From Setophaga petechia (lineage: Eukaryota > Chordata > Aves > Passeriformes > Parulidae): a DNA stretch of 64,000 bases. The notes beneath the pieces were generated by a model that had not been told where the DNA came from, did no database searches, and saw only the letters and a program-made list of their open reading frames with translations. The translations under genes were made by a program, and so were the position numbers. How positions within the stretch are numbered: the stretch's first letter is position 1; each line of letters starts with the position of its first letter. Positions 47,410-58,200 of the stretch are shown piece by piece. The stretch spans positions 36,302,557-36,366,556 of the forward strand of contig JANCRA010000008.1 of assembly GCA_024362935.1 (NCBI GenBank). The letters are read 5' to 3'.

Positions 47410-50400
47410 GACCCTGGAGGATCTGCATTTTAATCCAGGCAGTCAGTATTTTTTCCTTTTTTCTCAAAATGAATCTGATTACACAGATTCAAATGTGCAT
47501 TGATAGGTTGGCTCTAACTAATCAACTCTGTCAAATACAGTCAATGTTCCCACAGCTCATCTCAGGTGCTATTAAATCACTTTTGCTAATTGACTACCTG
47601 ATCTCAGTGATGAAGTACCAACACTAAACAACTGTTTCACTGGTATTTTCTCCCATTCTTACTTTTTACAATGTTTCACATAATGATGCTAAATCTCTTA
47701 TCAGCTAAAATGGCAGTAAGAATTAATTCTGCTTGCAGATAGGAATTAAGAATTTGCTGTTCTTCTGTGTCTCATATTCTGTGATGAAAGGATTTAATGA
47801 AACAGTAGTTATGGTTAATTCCCCTCATAGGATGTTCATGTACTATACACAATCATGTTAGCAAAAATAATGCAACCAGTCTCAAAACTATTCTCAGGCA
47901 GAATTTTTTTAAATTATGTAAAATATATATGCATATGTTTCCAAAGGTAAAGGTAAATATGTACATATTTACCTTTCCATATAAATGTATGTGAACACAT
48001 ATTCTGCATCAGTGTTTTCACAGTAATTTTTTTATACTTTATTCATGTACACAAGTCTCTAACCTTTTCTGAAGATGTGAGAATTTAAAAACTGGCATTA
48101 AATGATAATCTGTGAATTTGAATATAATCTTCTATACAAGGATTTTAATTTACATTACTAGCAATTAAACTATTTTAGAATTATCTCACTCTAGTTTGTT
48201 TTCTTTATATAAGGTGCTTCATTCTGTAATAAGTACACAGAAAATAGAATGTTTTTTGATTATTCAGATAAGAATTGAGTTCTTAGCATTGCACTGTAAA
48301 GAAGGTGCCTTATTGTGGTGTGGGACATTTTAAGATTTCCTTCATTTTTAATTTTATCAATAAGTTCTAGTATAGAGAGTGTGTTATTTAAACAACATTT
48401 CTATGCTGCCTGAGGTATGGCTTTGATTTTCATTCCTGAACAAATTGCAAATCTATTAGCATCCCTGTTACATTTAGAGTGGGCCAACTTTGAAGCCAGT
48501 TGGAGGAAATTCCTGGCACAAAAGAAGAATATATTCCATCAGAGGCTAGTGGAGAATGCAGATCTTTGTAGGTGGCTTTCACTCCATAGAGTGAAAGAGA
48601 GAGTAAAAGTCCTTGCTTTTATCAAATTCCTAGAGATGTAATTTAAATGCACTCCACACTCTCTACAACGCTCTTTTAATACTATAGAGCATTAAGGGAC
48701 TATAAATTTAATTTTGTATGGAAGTCTCTCATCCTCTATGTTATTCCACTAACCCTTTTTCTAGCCTTTTTTTACGTAAATACAACTACATAAATAAGAT
48801 TCCTTTCAATATAATTAAAATAGTCTGGCATCACATGCTTCCAATGTGTATTGAAGTTTATTAATTTCATCTTTATTTACACATGAAAACCTCAGAACCA
48901 TAAAAATATTTTTCTTTATTTGTTATTGTTTTTTTCAAGTATTCTAAGCATTGCATTAAGCTGAGTAAAAATCAGTGTTTATAATCAGATCAATGTAACT
49001 TGTGTCAAGATATCATTTTACATTTCCATCTTATTGCAAAGCTCCCACACCTTCTTGGTGATTTCTCATGGACATCTCCTCACAGCACTGATTCTTTCTT
49101 CTTCACAGTACAGCCAACAAATTCCCACTCTCTTCACAACACAAACAACAAACTGCAACTCTCTCCTCACCCAGCTAACTCACTCTTTTGCAGCACTCAT
49201 CTTCTTATTGGACACAGCTGTGGCATGTTAAGGCCAGGCCTGTTCCTAATCTTTGGTGATTAGTACAGCTGCAACTCCTCAGGTGTGAGATTACCTCCTG
49301 CACTATCTTTATTTTCTTGCATTCTATCCCTCTGCCATTTTAAACATCTATTTAGGAAGCTTCATTTCTTAAGGAGACTTCTTGACCTTTGACATCTGTT
49401 TTTTCTACATTTGCTTTTCAAAATTTTGAGATCAAGGATAGAATCTGGTCAGTTTTCTGACATTTAAAAATTGCTGTTATTTAGGAGAAAAAAGTCAGAG
49501 GAAAAATCTCTAGCACTACTTTTTTACTCTTACTTGGAAGCTGAAGTAGATTAAGAATATTTAATACTTTTCAATATTTTTTTTTGTTTCAAACTATTAT
49601 ATTAAAATTAGATTTTGGTAGTTTCTGAGCTTTTAGGATTTAAGAGGAATTATTTTGTTTTCATGAAGCAGAGTTTTGTAATATTAGAGAATGATCTATT
49701 ACTACACAACATCATTAAAATATGATTCTATAATCATAATATGGGTTCTATAATCATGTTAGCTGATATGTTTGCAATGTCACTGTAGACAATATCTTGG
49801 CTACAGTGCCAGAGTAGAGTTTATGTGACACCAATGTTTGAACAGATGTTATTAGTCATAATTACATTATCTCATGTGTTTGCACTGTCTGAGGTAAGAA
49901 GCACTCACTCTTTTTTCTTCTGGGGTTTTTTGAACTAACCAGTAAAAATGAATTCTCAGCAAGTTCCCTTACATTATGACAAAGTAAATATTTCACACTT
50001 TGCTTAAGGAAAACATCACCAAATCCTGGAAGATTGTAGGTCCCTCAGGGATTTTTGCTGGACTCTGGGGATGAGCTGGGAGTTGAGCTAGAAAGAAAAA
50101 AGCATGAACATATTGTTTCTTAACCTATTGACTATCTAGCCCCTTTTTCCTCTGCAAACTCAAACACTGTAAAAGAAAAGGTGGTCAAAACAGCTTATGC
50201 CAATTGTTCCTTGTGAAGATTGTTATATTTTCCCCTTGGTTGTCTTTAATAAGAGTGATAACTTCCTATATTAAAAATATTAGCATTTAATCCCAAACAA
50301 ATAAGTAAAACCACATTTTTGCCTAAAAGTTTGCTACTTAGATCATGAGAACCTTTAAGCAAAAACTGGGTAAGTAAAACTACATAGCATGTGGAAATGT

Positions 50401-50602
50401 GATTGTTGCTTGAGGTTGGGATATTTTTACTGAGCAGGAACTGAAAAGACTAAGTGGTTATTTTATGTAAATGGATGGGAATGGGTTGAGGTCAACCAGT
50501 TTAAGGACACTACATGTGTGTGAGGGTATGTATGGGAGTGTGTGCATGCATTTTTCTGGGGAGGGAGTAGGTTTATTGAGGTAATATAAAGAACAAAGAC
50601 AT
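47410..50602. other. AT-rich non-coding DNA
   Basis: No gene recognised. An imperfect direct repeat (TTCTATAATCAT twice) occurs at about 49725-49760. Overlapping plus-strand frames at 49000-49263 come from a CACA/CTCTT-rich patch. Confidence 0.55.
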
Positions 50603-50628
50603 ACTTTACTTTACTTTACTTTACTTTT
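50603..50628. repeat. (ACTTT)5 microsatellite
   Basis: Five ACTTT units running into a T run, directly upstream of the CR1 fragment. Confidence 0.85.
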
Positions 50629-50640
50629 TTATCTATACAG

Positions 50641-51170
50641 GGTCCTCAAGCTCTTGTAACCACATTGGAGTGCTGTGTCCTGTTCTGGCTTCTCAATACA
50701 AGAGAGACATGGAGCCCCTGAAGCAGATCCACTAGAGGGTGAAAAAAATTATAAAGGCTCTGGAGCATCTCTCTTATGGGGAAGAGCTGAGAATTTGGCC
50801 TGTTCAGCTTTGAGAAGAGAGACTGAGAGGGGAGCTTATAAGTGTCTATAAGTATCTGAAGGAGGAGTGCCAAGAGGATGGATCCAGACTCTTCCAAGCA
50901 ACAGAACAGGAGAGAATGGAGAGAAACTGATGTACAGATGTTACACCAAAATAAGAGTCAATGCTTCTTTACTCTGGGGGTGAGTGTGCACCAGAAGAGG
51001 TTGCCAAGAGAGTGAAAGTCTCCATCACTGGAGATATTCAAGAACCATGTGAATGAAATCTGTACCACTTAATCTGGGATGACCCTGCTTGAGCAGGGAG
51101 GTTGGACCAGACAACCCACTGTAGTGCCTTTCAACCTGACCCATTCTGTGATTCTGTGGTTCTGTGAAAT
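50641..51170 (+). mobile_element. CR1 LINE 3' fragment
   Basis: Starts at the ORF2 segment GGAGTGCTGTGTCCTGTTCTGG and continues through CTGGAGCATCTCTCTTATGG, CTGTTCAGCTTTGAGAAGAG, CTATAAGTATCTGAAGGAGG, GGTTGCCAAGAGAGTG, GGAGATATTCAAGAACCATG and CCTGCTTGAGCAGGGAGGTTGG to the terminal TTCTGTGATTCTGTGG. It is diverged, with many stop codons. The 83- and 70-codon minus frames across it are antisense shadows. The wording differs from the 15.6 and 47.0 kb copies, so this is a different CR1 subfamily. Confidence 0.93.
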
Positions 51171-52658
51171 ACAACAGTATGAGGATACCTTGAGTTGGTC
51201 TATTAAGATACAGTGAGAGGGCTTTAAATTGACACAATCAACACTCTCATGAAGTGTGATAAGTCACTTATGGATGCTGGGTTTTTTTCTTTTTTTTTAA
51301 TAACTTAACATATAACTTAATAACTTTAATAAGTTTTAATAACTTTTTTTAATAACTGAGAACTCTGTATGTCAGCCATAACACTGCTTAAAGTCACTGT
51401 CATATGCACAAAGCCTATAGCTTAAGTGTGATTTGCAGAAGAAGCAGAAATGGCTGCTGTCAGCTTCAGAACAGATGAGGAACGAAATCTGTCACAAACC
51501 TAGAGAACTTAATATATCACTAAAGACAGTTAATTTAGCAGCCATGACCCATGTAGGCAACAGAATTAATAGCAAGTCTGTTCAGCAATGATGTTCTCCC
51601 TACTGCGCCATTGGGAGTGCAAGTCAATATTCTGATTTCAGCAGCGTTTTGTGTACAGCCTGTTCTGGCTCTGCTTCCCCACCACATGCATCTCCCTTGG
51701 TGTCATGGTAGCCAGCCTCCACGTTTCTAAACTGATTGTGTGTTTATTTTGACTAAAGAAGTATTCTAACTCTGTGGTGTGAATTGACTGAAATGGATTG
51801 TGGAAGTAAAACATGAAATAAACCTGGGATTGATTAAAATTCCTTTTATTGTAGAGCACTTGTATTCCATTTAGAAAGTGCTAGATTTTCTCCTGACATC
51901 CTATGTCTTTTTATGTGAAATAAAATAAAGTAAAAAATTGGGACAGGGCTTTTGTCGCTTGACTGTGTAATGGTAAGGCTACTTTTGCAACATTTCCAGA
52001 TTTATTTTCCCAACTCTTCTTGAGGGTTTTTTTTTTTTTTTTTCTGTGAAGAGATGTCTTTGCAGTACTGCTGAAATGAACCTCCTAAATATAAATCTGG
52101 ATGAAACAGCAGCACAAATAAATATAACACAAAACCTGAGCAGGTTTTTATTCAGACTATTTTAGATAGCAGTTTTCTTTCCGGAGAGTAAAATTGTTAA
52201 ATCCTGAAAGTGGCTTTATGTGTTTTAAAACAGAATCACTTTCACATATTTAAAATTCTGGAATTACTAAATACTAACAGGTTATTAAACTACTGAGTAA
52301 ATAACAAGATTTCTAAAGTATTGTCTATTTGAGATGTGATTTCATATTGTATTTAAAAATAATAACATTTTTAAAATTGTCTGGAATTTTGGTAATTTAG
52401 AACAGAATTTTATGTTCCAAACCACTAAAATTTGCTAGTTTGAAAACAGTAACTCTAGCAAGTCTATTTGAAATACAGAAATAATGCTTTGCCTTATTTA
52501 CTGCATGCAAGGGAAAATACAACTCTAGCTTACATATTAAGTAGAATCAAAGTAATTAAATGTCTTTTAATGAATGTCTTTAGTTGCTTAAGTGCAAATA
52601 TGTGTTTAAGCAACCTTATCTCAGAACTGGAGTCACATATTAATTTAAAGTTTGGCAT
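51171..52658. other. AT-rich non-coding DNA
   Basis: No gene recognised. There is a patch of TTAATAACTT-type short repeats at 51298-51357 and a T20-like run at about 52026-52043. Confidence 0.55.
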
Positions 52659-52659
52659 C

Positions 52660-52713
<54 letters not shown>

Positions 52714-52858
52714 CTCTTTCTCTCTTTCTCTCTTTCTCTCTTTCTCTCTTTCATTCTCTCTTTCTCTCTTTCTCTCTCTCTCTCTCTTCCTCTCTCTCTT
52801 ACTCTCTTCCTCTCTTCCTCTTTCTCTCTTTCTTTATTTCCCTTCCTCCCTTCCTTTT
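52659..52858. repeat. Polypyrimidine (CTTT)n/(CTCTTT)n microsatellite
   Basis: About 200 bases of nearly pure C and T on the plus strand. It begins with about a dozen perfect CTTT units, then CTCTTT and CTCTCT variants, then CCTTCCTCCC. It creates long open frames on both strands (Ser/Leu/Phe-rich plus, Arg/Glu/Lys-rich minus) because the unit contains no stop codon. These frames are not genes. Confidence 0.95.
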
Positions 52859-53959
52859 TACCTTGGTTGAACAAAGTCAGGTTTCCTTTTTATTTAAACT
52901 TCCATCCATTTATTATTACTGTAGGTTTACACAGCTTCCCTGAAAACTCAGTCCACCAACTGTACCTCCATATGCAATGCTGGTATCCTGCATAAGCTCA
53001 ACCGTGTCTTCGAATGAATGTAGTCTCTGGTTTGAAAAAAAGCAGAGTTAGATATGGGGGGAGAAGGTTAAATGAGCTGATATAGCTGACATATGATAAA
53101 AAACACTAAGGGAGATTTCAGACATATCTCACCTCTGTAAAGATCTCAAATGGGAAAAATAGGAGTTAAGTCTAAGATGAGAACAATTGTTCTTTGATTA
53201 ACTAGAAATATGCCAGTAAGATCATTAAAAGAGAAAAAGGAGACTTTGGACACCTGTGGACTAGTAGAAGCATTATGAAAGGGAAAATAGCTGATATAGT
53301 GTATTCCTTCAAAAGGAACACTAAAGTTTTATTTATAGCCTGTGAAACACAGTGAGATTAACTAAAGATGGAGGAAGGAAGGGTCAGAAGAGAGACAAAT
53401 TCTAAAGAAGTAAAGAAATCTTGTGGAGATTTCTGAGCACTGGGATTGACAATTAAACAGGGAGGGATACTTTTGTGGAAAATATTCTCCCACCAGTAGG
53501 AGTTCTATGTTTGCTGGTGTATGGATGTGTTCAGCACATTTTCCAGCCTGCAATATGGATTGTGACTTCCCTGAGGGCTCAGACAATGCTCAAAATGGCA
53601 GCAGGTAAGGGTAGCAACATTGGCAGTGTGTGGCTGTTCAAAGCCTTGGAGCTCCCTCGAAGTATTTGGGAATTTGATATTTAAAAGAAGCCCTTTATCC
53701 TTTAGTAACTAGGAGTTAGGATAGGATTTTGAAGATTACACTTTCCAGTACAGGCATATGAATTTTCTGCAAGTCCTTGGTGAATTTGGGCCACACTAAT
53801 CTTTTCTTTGTTCTTCTTGTCTTTGAAACGTAATGTATACTTCTGTCAAACATACAAGATCAGCATGAAAACTATGTGCCGAAAGAACATTTAATTCTAC
53901 CTAAGCTTTTAATATTCAATTTTTTTTTTTTTTTTTTGTGGAGGGGAAGTATGACCTAG
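52859..53959. other. Non-coding DNA, ending in a T19-like run
   Basis: No gene recognised. Frames 53362-53586 (-) and 53475-53684 (+) overlap and lack homology. A T run of about 19 bases lies at 53919-53937. Confidence 0.5.
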
Positions 53960-54058
53960 TAATCTCTTGGGCATATGGTGTGATTCTTGAGGTGTTCTGT
54001 GCAGGGCCATGAGTTGAGCTTAATGATCCTGGTTCCTTCCAACTCAGAATTCTACAAT
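53960..54058 (+). mobile_element. CR1 3'-terminal fragment
   Basis: GGTGTTCTGTGCAGGGCCAT, GAGTTGAGCTTAATGATCCT and GGTTCCTTCCAACTCAGAATTC match the CR1 3' UTR and terminus. The ending resembles the tail of the SINE at 2.1 kb (CCTTCCAACTCAGAAT), suggesting the same or a related CR1 subfamily. The terminal bases merge with the hairpin that follows. Confidence 0.75.
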
Positions 54059-54091
54059 TGTACAAACATGTCGTGTTTGTACAATTGTAGA
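54051..54091. repeat. Perfect 18-bp-arm inverted repeat (hairpin)
   Basis: Left arm 54051-54068 (TCTACAATTGTACAAACA) and right arm 54074-54091 are exact reverse complements, separated by the 5-base loop TGTCG. The left arm begins with the last bases of the CR1 tail. Just downstream is a 10-bp palindrome ATGTCGACAT (54098-54107). A stem this long without a mismatch next to a diverged repeat suggests a fairly recent inverted duplication, for example by template switching. Confidence 0.92.
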
Positions 54092-54107
54092 GTTGCCATG
54101 TCGACAT

Positions 54108-54707
54108 ACTGATAGGAAAGAGAACATCAGTGGAAAAAATCCAAAGTTAGGTCATCATCATACTTCTAAACTAATGTAATTCTGTTATTGTGACCCTTGT
54201 ATACCGTCTCTTCTTTGTTCTTCAGCACAGCTGTTTACAGAAATACTTCAGTGCAGAATTGTTCTCTGTACTGCACTTTGTACATGGTGGAATAGTTTGT
54301 TCTTGAACTTCCAAGTCTTCTTTCATATTCTTATAAACCTTGAATAACATTTATTAAATATGCATCCCCCTCTCCTATATATACTTTGTCTTCAGAAAAT
54401 TTATGACTCTAAATTGTCAATGTACTACAGTGAAGGAAAGTGCAGGTGAGAGTTCAACAAACTTGTACCTAAAGAAATGCCACAGTTAATATTTTCTAAG
54501 GCTTCTGTAGTAATTTAGATTATTTAGGTTAAGTTTTTTTCCAGATGTATCAGATATGTTTGGTTCTAGCCTTTGTCTAACTGACAAAAGGAGCCCACCT
54601 GCAACTGTCAGTCTAGATAATCACTAAACTTTACTGTTTTCCTTTAAGAATATTTACTACATCACTGGTTTGTGAAATAACTCGTTGGTGAAATGTAACT
54701 GTTTGGT
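54108..54707. other. AT-rich non-coding DNA
   Basis: Nothing recognised. Confidence 0.5.
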
Positions 54708-54840
54708 ATCACAGAATTCCAGAATTGATCAGATTGGAAAGAACCACACTGGGCGATCCACTCCAACCTCCCTGCTCAAGCAGGTTCAACCTAGAACACA
54801 TGGGATAGGATTGTGTCCAGAAAGTTCTTGAATATCTCCT
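54708..54840 (-). mobile_element. CR1 LINE 3' fragment (minus strand)
   Basis: ATCACAGAATTCCAGAATTG, AGATTGGAAAGAACCACACT, TCCACTCCAACCTCCCTGCT, CAAGCAGGTTCAACCTAGAA and TCTTGAATATCTCC are the reverse complement of a CR1 3' end. The 3' terminus is at the low-coordinate side. It is the only clearly recognisable minus-strand CR1 copy here. Confidence 0.87.
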
Positions 54841-55195
54841 ATCTACACCTGCATTGCTATGAAAACATACATGTCATAATTGGCTTCCTAATCTTGTGTT
54901 TCACCTGTACAGCTAACTAATTCAGTTTTAAAACGCCAAGGACAAGCTTATACATTTTTAAATGATTTTTTTTTTTTTTTACATGTAAGCAAGTAGAGAA
55001 AATAAAAGCCTCTATTCCAGGTACAAAAGGGGCAAAAGAAGGTGGTTTTGGAGAGAGATTCATCAACTTTGAAGTACATCACCTGGGAAGGTAGTGTCTT
55101 AAATCATATGAGCAAATCAGAGCATTACTCTAAGATCATACACCATAGGGGTATTTCTACCAGTTCTAGAGCTGAATACTAAAATGCTCATGTTA

Positions 55196-55202
<7 letters not shown>
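54841..55202. other. AT-rich non-coding DNA
   Basis: Contains a T15-like run at about 54967-54980; otherwise nothing recognised. Confidence 0.5.

Positions 55203-55256
<54 letters not shown>
55203..55256. repeat. (TA)27 microsatellite
   Basis: 54 bases of uninterrupted TA, the longest dinucleotide run in the window. Confidence 0.95.
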
Positions 55257-55259
<3 letters not shown>

Positions 55260-58200
55260 TCATTTATTATTAATATTATGTTAGTATGTTAATACATATT
55301 GTGTCAAATTTTCTCTTATTCTGATTTTTTACAACATTGTCCTAAGATCTCAGTGTTGTGAAAGTAAAGTTGCATTTTCTTTTAAAAAAATGTTGCAATC
55401 AGGTTGAAGGAGTGGCAAAGTATTTATTCATGATTACATGCTAAGTCAGATCTAGAGCCAGAAACGGAATCAGTTTTTGCTTTCACCATTTTACATTTCA
55501 CATTGGAATGTCCTCAACTTTCATGAACTGTTCTTTAGTTTAGTTGGACATTATTTTTATAGCTTCTCTTCCTCCCCTAGCCCTTCAAATTACATAAGAG
55601 GAATGGCATGAGAGGAATGATCAAAGAGGTGGCCCAGGGGAATATTTGGTAGCCTGAGCCTGTGAGGCAGAAAAGTGAGCACTGTTCTTGTTTTTTATAG
55701 AAGTTTTTGGTATGTAACAATGGGCTACTGATTGTTGCTGTCTTATTGCTGAAATGTTCCATTTTAATCCCAGTTTGCTGTATTATGTTTGAAATGTTTG
55801 AAATTGCACTGCATACTGCAAACATTTCTATGTAATTCAACAGCAAGATTACAAGACATTTAATTAATACTTGTTAGCATATCTGTAGTGTAAATGAAAG
55901 GGACTGAATTTTTTATAACCAGCTGCACTTCCAATGTGTCTACAATTTCCTCAATCCTTTACTGCATGCTTTTTGAATACTTTTCTTATGCATTAGAACA
56001 ATTTCCTTTTGCTTTCTCTGAGTAAGAGGAAATCTCTGAAAGAAAGAAAGGACCTCAAGGCAGAACAGTAGGAAGCTATTCAATAGTATTTATTTATCTA
56101 TGTGTCTTTATGATATATAGTAACGTAAAGGTTGTCAAAATACTGGGTGAGCCTGTCCAAAAGAATATGCAGTTTGAAAAGCAAAATTACACTGGAAGAG
56201 GAAAAAAATGAAGATTTGGCAATTGTAGCTGGCATATCTAGAAATAATTTTTAATGTTTTCCAAGAGAGAAAAGTAAAGATCCATCAACATGTATTACTA
56301 AAGGAAAGGAATTTAATTTCAACAACTTTAAAAATTGAGTTTGTTCTGATTGGAAGTGAAAATAAGCAGAAGGTAGACCCTGGGACTGACATGGCCACTG
56401 TGAGGTTTGTGCTTTCTTGGAAGGAACAGCTCTTGTGGTGACCTGGCCTGCATAGAGCAGTTTGGGAGCCCGGAGCAGCTTTTCCCTAAAGAGCATGCTA
56501 TCCTCATCTGTGTTACAATAAAAATGAAGCTCCTCAGTACTGAGCCCCGTGATGAGTTAATACAGAGGTTTAGGCAACATTAGGTTGTTTCAAGAATGAT
56601 TCAGATTATGAATGTACTGTGTAAAGATATCTAGAATTTAGACGAATTAGGTTGTTTTTGGAGTTGCTTGGTAGACCAGAGATAAAATGGATGAAAGCTG
56701 CAAGAAGAAAATGAAGAGTTAAAGAAAATATTTAAGAGATCGAGATCCATCTGCTGCTTTTTCTTCACAAGCAGAGAATATAAAGTCAACTTTACCGTAA
56801 GAATATTTGTGGAAACTTATCCTACATTTCTGTAGGGCAAGAGTTCAAACTATGCTATTTCTATGATAAAATATATGGTATTGCAAATAATAATGTGTAT
56901 ATATAAATGCATCTATGATATTGTATTTTTAATTGCTTCAAATATTTTTTAAATGTAACATATCTATTTAAAACTATCTTGACCTTATTACAAAATTATG
57001 TCAGTATATTTTCAAATATGACAGCAATAAATTGAAAGCAAAAAAGCAAATTCAGAATAAAAAAAATCTGTTTATAACTAAGTAATGGGTCTCAGAAATA
57101 CATTCCATTTTGTTGTTTTATGAACCAAAATTAGCTTAAATCTTAACTACTTCTCAATTTATTCCCTTCCTTGTAAACAGTCTTCCCAAATATCTTTTTC
57201 GTCTGGGCTTGCCAGCAGCAGACTTTTCTCCATGTTCAGTTTCAGATGTGCTTTATCTAACAATGCAACATGAATCCTCACAAAGTTTTATCTGTTTTCC
57301 TGTCTGTTGCCCCAAGAAGTGTCTAATCCTCCTCCTTTTTTCCTACCTTTACTGTTTTCTTTTCCAAGGAATATTTTTAACACATTAGGAACCAAGGCAT
57401 TTGCTAGTAAAATATGAAAGTAGAAGAATAATTTGGACCCCCTAGGAAATAGGAGATATTATGTATGAAAGGGCAAGACAAATCTGTATTAAAATATCTA
57501 TTATTTACTTTTCATGTCTTCAAATTTAAAAGATTTGCAAACTCCCTTTCACATCCCTAAAATCTATCTTGGTTCAGTTGTCTAAACACAGCCATCTGGT
57601 ACCATTTGAGGCAATTTGTCATTACCCAGGATAAATACACAGAGCTGGAAGAGAGGTCATAAAACCTATGTGACCCCTTCCTGAAGGAGAGCCAACCAGC
57701 ATAGACTCAGGGATCACCAGGAAGGCAACCAGTGAACGGCCGTGAGGAATACATTCAGCTGAGCCCAGGCAGTTATTAGGATTACCCTAAACTAGTGGTT
57801 GATTAGCAGAGTAACTTTCCAGGCTCCATATTCAGTGTTGACTCTATTTTAATGGATTAGAATTCCAAGCTGGATATGTCTTGCACGTTCATCTGAATGT
57901 AGGTGTCAATCTGTTGCTGGATCTCATCCTAGGTAATGATTCCACATGGCTTTCAGGGACATGGTAAAACTGAGGGGCTGCCCCAGATGACAAAAGATGG
58001 TAAATGAAAAGATGAAAAGCACTTGGAACACAAATTTCAAATTAGCATAGTATGAAGAGGCTACAGAGGACACCACGTAGGATTCAAAGTGAAGGCAGGA
58101 ATAGGCAGAGAAAAAATGAACAAAATGAGAACAGAGCATTCTGTCTTGAGAAAAGGACAGTATGTAGTCTAAGTGAAAGGAAAAAGAAATGCTAGTTTTA

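Noticed and set aside
50646..50897. 83-codon minus-strand frame
   Set aside because: Antisense to CR1 ORF2 remnants.
52468..52995. 175-codon Ser/Leu/Phe-rich frame and its minus-strand Arg/Glu/Lys-rich counterpart
   Set aside because: Both are products of the stop-free CTTT/GAAA repeat.
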